5,524 nt of DNA, from contig JANYFQ010000329.1 of NCBI GenBank assembly GCA_025362615.1, positions 1 to 5,524 on the forward strand. Reading direction: 5' to 3'. This stretch comes from Hymenobacter sp. GTDB lineage: Bacteria; Bacteroidota; Bacteroidia; Cytophagales; Hymenobacteraceae. The notes under the pieces were generated by a model. That model did not search any database. It was not told the DNA's origin and was given only the letters and a program-made list of their open reading frames with translations. Numbering within the stretch: the first letter of the stretch is position 1; every line of letters begins with the position of its first letter. The position numbers and the translations under genes were made by a program. Below, one piece after another: positions 1 through 5,524 of this stretch.

Positions 1-315
1 GGCTGCACGGCCACGCAGGCGCTCTACCCCTGGGGCCGGCCCACGGCGGCGCAGCAGGCGCGGGCGTGGGCGGGGCGGGCCACGCTCTGGCCCAACCCGG
101 CCACGGGCACGGCCACGCTGGGGCTGGCCGAAGCCCCGGCGGGCGGGGCTACGGTGCAGGTGCTCGACGCGCTGGGGCGGGTGGTGCAAACCCACGCGCT
201 GCCGGCCGGGGCCACGGCCCTGGTGCTGGAGGTGGGCGCGCTGCCGGCGGGCGTGTACGCCGTGCGGGTAAGCACGGCGGCGGGCAGCTTCGCCAAACGG
301 CTCGTGCGCCAATAG
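1..315 (+). CDS. C-terminal fragment of a T9SS-secreted protein (type A sorting domain)
   Basis: Frame 1 is open from the window edge to TAG at 313-315, giving 104 residues without a start, so this is the 3' end of a larger gene. From about residue 30 the fragment reads as a Por-type C-terminal sorting domain: an LWPNPATG start, a middle strand with VQVLDALGRVV, then LPAGVYAVRV and a basic end, FAKRLVRQ. In Bacteroidota such domains direct a protein through the outer membrane by the type IX secretion system, after which they are normally removed and the cargo is anchored or released. The cargo domain lies outside the window, so the actual function cannot be told. The first 30 residues (GCTATQALYPWG...) are linker or the edge of the preceding domain. 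The gene is followed at once by a strong hairpin terminator. I am confident of the domain class and make no call for the cargo. Confidence 0.88.
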   Translation, partial: GCTATQALYPWGRPTAAQQARAWAGRATLWPNPATGTATLGLAEAPAGGATVQVLDALGRVVQTHALPAGATALVLEVGALPAGVYAVRVSTAAGSFAKRLVRQ

Positions 316-350
316 GGGCGGGGCACCGCCGTTGGGCGGCTTGTTGCACT

Positions 351-389
351 AAAAAAGCCTTGCCTCGCTTGCGGGGGCAAGGCTTTTTT
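351..389. terminator. Bidirectional rho-independent terminator
   Basis: A perfect 14-bp inverted repeat (351-364 with 376-389, aaaaaagccttgcc and its complement) closes an 11-base loop. It has a GC-rich inner stem and a run of six A on the left matched by six T on the right. It lies 36 bases after the stop of the T9SS-domain gene. Because both sides carry the A/T tract it could stop transcription from either strand, which suits the convergent arrangement with the minus-strand gene ending at 814, although that stop is more than 400 bases away. Confidence 0.9.
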
Positions 390-521
390 AACGTAGCTGT
401 TTAAAAAGGTTGGAGCGGCGGCCGGCGTGAGCACCGCCCCGGTCCCTCGCGGCCCAAAAAGCGCCCCCAGCCAACGCCAAAGCCCTTTTTGTTGCCCCGC
501 CAGGCCCAAACTCCTCGCCGG

Positions 522-731
522 TTAGCACGATTACTGGTCCGACTAAAACGGTTTCCAGTCGGCCTGGCGCGATTTCTCGTCCGACTTGCACGATTTCCAG
601 TCAGGCAAGCGCGATTTCTGGTCCGACTTGCACGATTTCCAGTTAAGCAAGCGTGATTATTGGACCGATTAGCACGATTACCAGTCAGGCAAGCGCAAAC
701 GCGGCCCCGACCAGCCCGGTTTTTGGTCCCC
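522..731. repeat. Array of about ten degenerate 21-bp tandem repeats
   Basis: Ten successive 21-base units begin at 522, 543, 564, 585, 606, 627, 648, 669, 690 and 711. A shared core resembles gCRCGATTTCYrGTC. Units tend to alternate between a 'cttgcacgatttccagtcagg' type and a 'caagcgcgatttctggtccga' type from 585 on, giving a 42-base higher-order period. The last two units are decayed, and 501-521 may be a further very weak unit. Short cttgc/gcaag pairs give imperfect dyads. In plus frame 3 the array reads as a seven-residue (L/Q)ARF(P/L)VR repeat, but that frame has no ATG or GTG start and meets TGA at 654-656, so I treat it as non-coding. It fills the spacer between two convergent genes; 390-521 and 732-813 beside it show nothing I can name. 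Confidence 0.85.
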
Positions 732-813
732 CCACCCCGGCTGCTGCCCCGGCGTGCCCGCTTGCCCTAGCCCCAGTCCGAACCAGAAGCCGGAGCCTGG
801 GCAACGCCTTTGC

Positions 814-2502
814 TCAATCGTCGTTCAACCGCTCATACGGCCGCTTTGGCGGACGCGCACCGTGGCCGTCATCAAACAAAATACGCCGGCGACCCGACCC
901 TGCGGCGAGCGTATTGTGCCCCGCCCCGCCGCGCAAACGCAGCCGGATGCGGGCCGGCCGGCGGCCATCGGGGGGGGGCAGCACCGTAAAAACATCGTCG
1001 CCGCCCAAGCCTTCAAGGGTGATTTGGTGGGTTTCGGCGGGGTAGAAGGTGCGCGAGAAAAACGGCGCGGCGGGGCCGCTGTTTGGGCCGGAGCCGATGC
1101 GGACGGTGAGCGAATCGGCAAACTGCTGCACGGTAAACGCCTCGGCCTGGGCGGTGCCGGCCAGCACCGGGTGGCGGGCCAGGGCAGTGCAAAAAACAGC
1201 GGCGGCGGCGGGCAGTGCTTCGCGCCGGACCCGCAGGGCGGCCAGGGTGCGGGGGCCTTCGCGGGCGTACACGGCGGGCGGGAAGCGGCGCACGGCGCGG
1301 GCCAGCAGCGTGTCGGGCAGGCGGGCTTGCAGGGCGGCGGCGGCGCGGGCAAAGTCGGCGCGGGTGCAGGCGGGCAGGCCGCGCTCGTCCATAAAACGGG
1401 CCTGATTGACGAGGCCGCGCACGTTGCCGTAGCGGGCGCCGAAGGTTTGCAGGTTGCGGGCCACGGTGCGGGCCGCCAGCCAGGGCAATGCCCCGTCGTC
1501 GAAGCGAAAGAATACCTGGTCGCGGTCCTTCGGGATGGCTTGAAAAACGGTGCTGCCGGGGGCGGGGCCGGGGCGGGCGGCCCAGTTCCACTGGCCTTCG
1601 TGGCGGTCCCAGTCGCCGAGGAGCACGTCGAGCAGGCGGGCGTGCAGGTAGGCTTTTTGGTCGAGGCGGGCGGTGGAGCTGGCGTACACCTGGGCCAGCA
1701 TTTTTTCGGAATCGAGGAGGTCGGCGGCGGGGGCGGGCAGGGCGCGGGCGGCGGCGGGGCCGTGGTGTTTTTCTTCGAGCAGGGCCAGGCGGCCCCGGAA
1801 GCGGGGGCTGTTTTCGGGGCCCAGGGCGGCATCGTCGGGGCGCACGTACACCAGGCGGGGGTGGGCGGCGGGCAGGCCCAGGGCATCGGCCAGGGGCGGC
1901 ACCACGAGGGCGGCGTAGGGGTTAGCGGCCGAGGTGGCGTCGCGCACCAGGTTGAGCACGAAGGTGTAACGCAGCCAGGGCGGTAGCACCCGGCGCGGGT
2001 CTTTATCTAAGGCCCGCAATACGTAGGGCCGGCCGGCGGTGTCGGTCAGGTTGAGGGTGATGCTCTGGAAGCCGCCGCCGGCCTTGCCCGGCCGCAGCGG
2101 GCCGCCGTCGGGTGCGGCGCGGGCCAAATCGAGCACCGGGGCCGTGACGGGCGCCGCCCACACGGCGCGGTAGTGCGCCCCCAGCAGCAGGTGCGCCACG
2201 GCCCCGCGGGTGGCGTAGTGGCGGCCGGCGGCAGCCCCGCGCACCGAATCCTGGCCGGGCGGCAGGGGCCGGGCGGCTTCGGCGGGCGGGCGGGCATCGG
2301 CCAGGCCGTAGTGGCGGCGAGCGCAGCCGGGGGCCAGGGTGGCCAGGGCGAGTAGCACCGCCGCCAGGCAGGGGCCAATGCGGCGCGGCGGTTCACAAAA
2401 AGATAACACGGCAGCGGCGGGCAGAAGGGAAGCGAGGTGGCGCTTAAACGGCAAAAGCCGTAAGATGGCCGGTTGCCGGTTGCTGGTTGCCGGCGAGGGC
2501 AT
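814..2502 (-). CDS. Envelope lipoprotein with CotH/FAM20-like kinase-type motifs and C-terminal beta module (putative)
   Basis: Residue numbers count from ATG at 2502 (562 aa). A hydrophobic stretch ending LATLAPGC60 looks like a lipoprotein signal. A conserved region follows: HYRAVWAAPVTAPVLDL (110-126), GRPYVLRALDK (157-167), NLVRD...NPYAALVVPPLAD (184-206), LLEEK (241-245), LLGDWDRHEGQWNW (294-307) and IPKDRDQVFFRFDDG (323-337). A C-terminal part from about residue 450, with FYPAETHQITLEGLGGDDVF, looks beta-rich. I recall this set from the middle of large Bacteroidota calcineurin-like/surface-antigen proteins. The order Lys167, Asp299 (DRH), then Asp326/Asp328 resembles CotH, HipA and FAM20 kinases; the kinase idea is inference. 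The start is uncertain: the first 31 residues are encoded next to a repeat and over a 7-bp tandem repeat. GTG at 2409 would give a normal 29-residue lipoprotein leader, and TTG at 2454 is also possible. It diverges from the paralogue starting at 2746. Confidence 0.85.
   Translation of the reverse strand: MPSPATSNRQPAILRLLPFKRHLASLLPAAAVLSFCEPPRRIGPCLAAVLLALATLAPGCARRHYGLADARPPAEAARPLPPGQDSVRGAAAGRHYATRGAVAHLLLGAHYRAVWAAPVTAPVLDLARAAPDGGPLRPGKAGGGFQSITLNLTDTAGRPYVLRALDKDPRRVLPPWLRYTFVLNLVRDATSAANPYAALVVPPLADALGLPAAHPRLVYVRPDDAALGPENSPRFRGRLALLEEKHHGPAAARALPAPAADLLDSEKMLAQVYASSTARLDQKAYLHARLLDVLLGDWDRHEGQWNWAARPGPAPGSTVFQAIPKDRDQVFFRFDDGALPWLAARTVARNLQTFGARYGNVRGLVNQARFMDERGLPACTRADFARAAAALQARLPDTLLARAVRRFPPAVYAREGPRTLAALRVRREALPAAAAVFCTALARHPVLAGTAQAEAFTVQQFADSLTVRIGSGPNSGPAAPFFSRTFYPAETHQITLEGLGGDDVFTVLPPPDGRRPARIRLRLRGGAGHNTLAAGSGRRRILFDDGHGARPPKRPYERLNDD
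2471..2493. repeat. Short 7-bp tandem repeat (ggttgcY x3)
   Basis: Three 7-base units, ggttgcc, ggttgct and ggttgcc, run from 2471 to 2491, followed by gg. The tract lies under the first codons of the longest version of the minus-strand gene, where it encodes SNRQPA-type residues. Similar low-complexity gttg tracts occur in the non-coding spacers at 2629-2648 and 3956-3983, which suggests this stretch is spacer DNA rather than coding. Confidence 0.6.
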
Positions 2503-2577
2503 CTGGCCCGCCGTGGGCGCAGTGGTAAAACGCAGGGAGCGCAGTGCCGTTTCAGGAACGCATGAGCAACAATTTAG
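2503..2577 (-). repeat. 75-bp intergenic repeat, copy A (uninterrupted)
   Basis: The reverse complement of this stretch aligns without gaps to 3973-4023 joined to 4224-4247, with about 64 of 75 positions identical by my count. The conserved blocks are ctaaattgttgctc (complement of 2564-2577), cactgcgctccctgcgtttt (complement of 2527-2546) and accactgcgcccac (complement of 2513-2526). Only the 17 bases between the first two blocks differ much. It touches the ATG at 2502, so it would be the 5' leader of that gene if that start is used. Confidence 0.8.
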
Positions 2578-2586
2578 TAAGTAACC

Positions 2587-2731
2587 AACTGCTGTTACGC
2601 GGGCAATTTGAGCGTCTTGTGTTTCAGGTTGTTTCTCGTTGCTTGTTGCGCTAGTGCCTCAAAAACCGCCCAGAAACCACCAACAAGCAACAAGAAACGA
2701 GAAACAAGAAACAGCCCGCGTAACATCAGTT
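2587..2731. mobile_element. Candidate 145-bp MITE-like element in the divergent spacer
   Basis: The ends are inverted repeats of 18 bases with one mismatch: aactgctgttacgcgggc at 2587-2604 and gcccgcgtaacatcagtt at 2714-2731. Inside them a second pair of arms (2629-2648 and 2681-2707, rich in gttg/caac) is complementary except for a 7-base insertion in the right arm, so the whole piece could fold as one long imperfect hairpin. It is flanked on both sides by AACC (2583-2586 and 2732-2735), as expected for a target duplication of 4 bp, or 5 bp if a T is included. It codes for nothing visible. Its right end lies 14 bases before the TTG start of the plus-strand gene, so it must contain, or have displaced, that gene's promoter. 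No clear Bacteroidota-type TAnnTTTG element was seen here. Confidence 0.65.
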
Positions 2732-2745
2732 AACCAATTAAGCCA

Positions 2746-3945
2746 TTGAAAACCGCTTTCCGTTGGGTGCCCCGGCTGCTACTGGGCGCATTGGCGCTGC
2801 TGCCGGCGGGCTTGCTGCTTTCGGCCGGGGCCAGCCATTGGGCGGGGGCACCGCCGCCCGCGCCCGTGCGCTGGGCCGCCGATTCGGCCACCGTGCAAAC
2901 CGCCGCCGGCCCCGGCTACGCCGCCGGCCGCCTCTGGCGCGGACTGTGGGGCACCGGCTACCGGGCGCTGTGGTCCATGCCCGTTACGGCCCCCGTGCTG
3001 CGCCTGGGGCCGGCCGCGCCCGGCGGCCTGCGCCCGGTGCGGGCGGGCGGCAACTTCCAAACCCAAACCCTGCACCTGCGCTCCGACGATGGCCGGCCCT
3101 TCGTGCTGCGCTCGGTGAACAAAAACGCCGCAGGCCGCCTGCCGGCCGGCGCACTGCGCCGCCTGCTGGGGCCGCTCATGCGCGACCAAACCCGTGCCGG
3201 CAACCCCTACGGCGCTTACGTGGCCGCCCGCCTGGCGGCGGCCGCCGGGGTGCTGCACACCAACCCGCAACTGGTGTACGTGCCCCGGCAGGCGGCGCTG
3301 GGGCCGTTTGGGGCGGGCTTCGCCGATGCGCTCTACCTGCTCGAGGAGCGGCCCGCCGGCAATGCCACGCAGGCCGTGACGCTCGGGGCCTCGCCCGAAA
3401 TCGTCAGTTCCGTGGCCCTGCTTTCTTCCCTCGGGCCGCGCCCGCCCAGCACGGGCACGGCCCGCGCCTACCTCCGCGCCCGCCTGCTCGACCTGTGGCT
3501 CGGCGACTGGAGCCGCCGGGCCGACCAGTGGCGCTGGGCGCGGATGGCCGGCCCCGACGGCCCCGAATTTCACCCCATCCCCCGCGACCGTGACCAAGCC
3601 TTTTATCAGTTCGACGACGGTTTTTACCCGCACCTGGTGGCCGCCTGCGTGCCCAAGTACCAGAGCTTCGGCCCGGCCCTGAACGCCGCCCAGGTGGCCG
3701 GCCTGGCCCGCACCGCCCGCCCCCTCGACCAGCGCCTGCTGCGCGGCCTGCCCCGCGCCGCCTTCCTGGCCGAAGCCGATTCGCTCCAGCGCCGCCTCAC
3801 CGATTCCGAAATTGATGCCGCCCTAACCGCCGGCCCGTCCGAAGCCCGCCGCCTCAATGCGGCCTTGCTGCGCGAGCCGCTACGAGCGCGGCGGGGGCAG
3901 TTGCGGCAGGTGGCAACGTGGTATTTTGAAGTGGTGCGGTTTTGA
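2746..3945 (+). CDS. Exported paralogue of the 814-2502 protein with a degenerate DRH motif
   Basis: This 399-residue protein matches its divergent neighbour through most of its length: GYRALWSMPVTAPVLRL (71-87), GRPFVLRSVNK (116-126), MRDQTRAGNPYGAYVAARLA (145-164), HTNPQLVYVP (171-180), LYLLEERP (196-203), LWLGDWSRRADQWRW (250-264) and IPRDRDQAFYQFDDG (278-292). TTG at 2746 is chosen because an in-frame TAA lies at 2731-2733, no ATG is available, and it yields a good leader, MKTAFRW, plus a hydrophobic segment at about 9-29 with a possible cleavage after AGA29. There is no lipobox, so it is probably periplasmic or membrane-anchored. The neighbour's GDWDRH is GDWSRR here, removing the Asp and His that would be catalytic in a kinase-like reading, while Lys126 and DRD (281-283) remain. 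The protein ends at the equivalent of neighbour residue 445 or so and lacks the C-terminal module. It may be a pseudoenzyme or a regulator of its partner (inference). Confidence 0.85.
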   Translation: MKTAFRWVPRLLLGALALLPAGLLLSAGASHWAGAPPPAPVRWAADSATVQTAAGPGYAAGRLWRGLWGTGYRALWSMPVTAPVLRLGPAAPGGLRPVRAGGNFQTQTLHLRSDDGRPFVLRSVNKNAAGRLPAGALRRLLGPLMRDQTRAGNPYGAYVAARLAAAAGVLHTNPQLVYVPRQAALGPFGAGFADALYLLEERPAGNATQAVTLGASPEIVSSVALLSSLGPRPPSTGTARAYLRARLLDLWLGDWSRRADQWRWARMAGPDGPEFHPIPRDRDQAFYQFDDGFYPHLVAACVPKYQSFGPALNAAQVAGLARTARPLDQRLLRGLPRAAFLAEADSLQRRLTDSEIDAALTAGPSEARRLNAALLREPLRARRGQLRQVATWYFEVVRF

Positions 3946-4023
3946 TTGATTAATTGTTGAATTGCTTGATTGCTAAATTGTTGCTCTTACGGCCCCGGCG
4001 CGACACTGCGCTCCCTGCGTTTT

Positions 4024-4223
4024 TAAGCAGTCGCGCAAAAATAAACGTACCTAAGCGGCCCTACTTCAACCCCACCCCCTAGCCCCCTCCCCGATGGGGA
4101 GGGGGAACTAGTTTCTAGCTCTAAAAATCTAGTAACTAGAGCTATGACTAGTCCCCCCTCCCCATCGGGGAGGGGGTTAGGGGGTGGGGTTGACGTAAGG
4201 CAGTAACTTTTGCGTGACTGCTT
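4024..4223. mobile_element. Candidate 200-bp palindromic non-autonomous element
   Basis: The boundaries are set by comparison with the uninterrupted repeat copy A: exactly these 200 bases are extra here. The ends are inverted repeats of about 17 bases with one mismatch (taagcagtcgcgcaaaa at 4024-4040; its partner ends gactgctta at 4224, so one base at the edge is ambiguous). A TA at each edge (4024-4025 and 4223-4224) hints at a TA duplication, but one extra T in the left flank keeps this uncertain. There is no coding capacity. It resembles a MITE or a REP-like unit moved by a transposase encoded elsewhere. Confidence 0.7.
4066..4193. repeat. Large G/C-run hairpin with 46-bp arms
   Basis: Positions 4066-4111 and 4148-4193 are inverted copies with two mismatches. 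Further pairing continues into the loop (tagctct at 4116-4122 with agagcta at 4138-4144). The right arm carries four G-runs (4167-4170, 4172-4176, 4180-4184, 4186-4189) with spacers of 1, 3 and 1 bases on the plus strand; the left arm carries the same pattern on the minus strand. It lies between convergent genes and could block or end transcription from both sides. I recall C-rich tracts of this type (ccccaccccctaacccc) as common intergenic repeats in several bacterial groups. Confidence 0.85.
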
Positions 4224-4312
4224 ACCACTGCGCCCACTGCGGGACAGCTAGCAGAACAACAACCCCAGAACGGCCAACAATTTAACAATTCAACAATCAA
4301 ACAATTCAACAC

Positions 4313-5461
4313 TCAATTCGGGTCGGCAAACTGCGGGTTTTGCACGAATTCGTCGTCGGTGAGGGTGCGGAGGAAGGCGATAATTTGGGCTTTCTCGCGG
4401 GCCGTCAGGTCGAGGGTGCGGCTGAGCTGGAGGGGGTCGTTGGTGGTGTTGAACAACAGCGGGTCGAGGTTGGGGCTGGTGAGGGCGACGTGCGCGTTGT
4501 AGTGGTCGAGCACGGCTTCGAGGGTGGGCAGGCGGCCGTCGTGCATATAAGGCGCGGTGAGGGCGATGTTGCGCAGCGAGGGCACCCGGAACTTGCCCCG
4601 GTCGGTGGGCCGGTTGCTGACGGCGGCCAGGCCGGCATCGGGGGTGGTGGCGTCGAGGCCGTTGTTGCGGAAGGCGCGGTCGGTTTGCAGGGCACCGCCG
4701 TGGCAGTCGGCGCAGTTGCCGCCCCGTACGCGGCCGTCGGGGTGGGTGCTGAAGAGGCGCATCCCGGTCAGCTCTTCCACCGTGAGTACGCCGGGTTCGC
4801 CCCGCTGGTAGCGGTCGAAGCGCGAATTGCTCGACACCAGGGTGCGCTCGAACTGGGCCAGGGCCCGGAGCACGTTGGCTTCGCTGACGGTGCTGCTGCC
4901 GAAGGCCCGCCCGAACAGGGCCGGGTACTGGGCCAGGCGCTGGAGCCGGGCCACGCCGGCGGCCAGGGGCTGGTGCATTTCGACGGCGGCCTCGATGGGC
5001 GTGCGGGCCTGCACTTCGAGGGCCGTGGCGCTGCCGTCCCAGGTCAGGCGCGGCTCCCAGAGCAGGTTTTGCAGCGGCATGGCGCTGCGCGGGTGCGGCA
5101 GCCCGGCCACGCCCACGGCGCGGGCCAGCCCATCAGTAAAGGCGCGGCGCTGCTGGTGGCAGGACCCGCAGGACTGCGTGTTGTCGAGCGAGAGCGCCTT
5201 TTCGTAAAACAACTGCCGGCCCAACTCAATGCCTTCCACCGTCAGGGGGTTGGCGGCGGGCAGGGGCACGAGCGGCACCGGAAACGGAAACTCCGGCAGC
5301 GCCAGGGCGTAGGGCGTGGGCGGCGGGAAGGCTTGGGTGGCCGGCTCGATTTTCAGGTCTTCCTTCGTGCAGGCACCAGCCAGCAGCAGCAAGGTGGCCA
5401 GGAGCAGGCCCCCGGCCCGGCGGCGGCGGTTTTCCGAATGAAGCAGGGAGGGCAAGCGCAT
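4313..5461 (-). CDS. Di-haem cytochrome c peroxidase / MauG-family lipoprotein
   Basis: This 382-residue protein has two c-type haem sites, CGSCH (98-102) and CADCH (250-254). Known members of this family reduce hydrogen peroxide in the periplasm using electrons from small cytochromes, or, as MauG and MbnH, oxidise a partner protein. The N-terminus MRLPSLL...RRRRAGG followed by LLLATLLLLAGAC31 is a clear lipoprotein signal with lipobox LAGAC. A Pro-rich linker (46-71) leads to the first haem domain (AFTDG at 107-111; WDG at 141-143; AAVEM at 158-162, where Glu161 matches the catalytic Glu of bacterial peroxidases). The second haem domain includes FRVPSLRNIALTAPYMHDGR (291-310), with Met306 the likely axial ligand. 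The length is usual for the family. ATG at 5459-5461 fits the signal peptide. The 63 bases upstream contain no clear promoter. Peroxidase versus MauG/MbnH-like activity cannot be separated from this sequence. Confidence 0.93.
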   Translation of the reverse strand: MRLPSLLHSENRRRRAGGLLLATLLLLAGACTKEDLKIEPATQAFPPPTPYALALPEFPFPVPLVPLPAANPLTVEGIELGRQLFYEKALSLDNTQSCGSCHQQRRAFTDGLARAVGVAGLPHPRSAMPLQNLLWEPRLTWDGSATALEVQARTPIEAAVEMHQPLAAGVARLQRLAQYPALFGRAFGSSTVSEANVLRALAQFERTLVSSNSRFDRYQRGEPGVLTVEELTGMRLFSTHPDGRVRGGNCADCHGGALQTDRAFRNNGLDATTPDAGLAAVSNRPTDRGKFRVPSLRNIALTAPYMHDGRLPTLEAVLDHYNAHVALTSPNLDPLLFNTTNDPLQLSRTLDLTAREKAQIIAFLRTLTDDEFVQNPQFADPN

Positions 5462-5524
5462 GGGGTGGAAAGATTAATGAAGGGAAGAAGGACAGGGTCG
5501 GTAAGTTTTAGGTGTTGGGTGTTG

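Larger units (their letters stand above)
3973..4247 (+). repeat. 75-bp intergenic repeat, copy B, interrupted by a 200-bp insertion
   Basis: The left part is 3973-4023 (51 bases) and the right part 4224-4247 (24 bases). Together they equal the 75 bases of copy A at 2503-2577, in the opposite orientation. The 20 bases at 4004-4023 are an exact inverted copy of 2527-2546. The two copies bracket the 2746-3945 gene as inverted repeats. Confidence 0.78.
3956..4310. repeat. Outer low-complexity inverted repeat between two convergent genes
   Basis: Arms rich in attg/caat lie just after each of the two convergent stops. Positions 3956-3983 pair with 4275-4310: a 17-base part with one mismatch (gttgaattgcttgattg) and a 10-base part (taaattgttg), separated by an 8-base insertion in the right arm. 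The arms enclose the repeat copy B and the palindromic element. They are not followed by a typical T-tract, so a terminator role is possible but not shown. Confidence 0.6.

Noticed and set aside
24..509. Minus-strand open frame of 161 codons
   Set aside because: It runs antisense through the T9SS sorting domain and across the terminator hairpin, with no recognisable domain.
388..591. Small minus-strand frame partly made of the 21-bp repeats
   Set aside because: It overlaps the terminator and only three or four repeat units, has no conserved features, and is better explained as chance openness of a repeat whose length is a multiple of three.
522..731. CRISPR array
   Set aside because: Units follow one another directly with no unique spacers, unit length is only 21 bases, and there are no cas genes.
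754..1986. Long plus-strand open frame of 410 codons
   Set aside because: It is antisense to the conserved minus-strand gene, its product is Gly/Ala/Val-rich with no motifs, and such antisense frames are common in very GC-rich coding DNA.
3502..3534. Frameshift or sequencing error as the cause of the SRR motif
   Set aside because: The frame is intact on both sides, the flanking GDW and QWRW residues align without shift, and two separate codons differ.
2779..3633. Minus-strand open frame of 284 codons
   Set aside because: It is antisense to the 2746-3945 gene, which has homologous motifs and a leader; this product shows low-complexity Gly/Arg/Ala sequence only.
5462..5524. Promoter upstream of the peroxidase (taatcttt region)
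   Set aside because: The match to the Bacteroidota TAnnTTTG element is poor and no upstream TTG element at a proper distance was convincing.

Overview
The window looks like chromosomal DNA from a GC-rich member of the Bacteroidota. Hymenobacter or a close Cytophagales relative is my best guess. The basis is a C-terminal type IX secretion (Por) sorting domain on the first gene, lipoprotein-type N-termini, no Shine-Dalgarno-like sequence at the starts, very GC-rich genes, and AT-richer spacers full of repeats. The genus is an inference from composition and protein families.

Layout. Positions 1-315 (+) are the last 104 codons of a secreted protein ending in a T9SS sorting domain, followed by a strong bidirectional hairpin terminator (351-389). 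The 316-813 gap holds that terminator and an array of about ten 21-bp tandem repeats (522-731). I see nothing else in 390-521 or 732-813. Next come two divergent, clearly homologous genes: 814-2502 (-), a putative lipoprotein of up to 562 residues, and 2746-3945 (+), a 399-residue exported protein that begins with TTG. Both carry the conserved core (GDWDRH-like and PxDRDQ motifs) that I recall as the middle part of large Bacteroidota envelope proteins. The motif order resembles atypical secretory-pathway kinases of the CotH/FAM20/HipA kind. The second paralogue has lost the Asp and His of the DRH motif and lacks the C-terminal module. Last, 4313-5461 (-) is a di-haem cytochrome c peroxidase/MauG-family lipoprotein, convergent with the second paralogue.

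The spacers on both sides of the second paralogue are the most unusual part. The divergent spacer holds a 145-bp MITE-like inverted repeat (2587-2731) flanked by AACC direct repeats, ending 14 bases before the TTG start. A roughly 75-bp repeat lies at 2503-2577 and again, inverted, at 3973-4247. The second copy is interrupted by a roughly 200-bp palindromic element (4024-4223), while the first copy is the matching empty site. Inside that element is a 46-bp-arm hairpin with runs of G that could form a quadruplex.

The two paralogues probably act in the cell envelope, but nothing here shows their substrate or links them functionally to the peroxidase. The clearest stories are divergence of a paralogue pair and recent small-element activity around one member.
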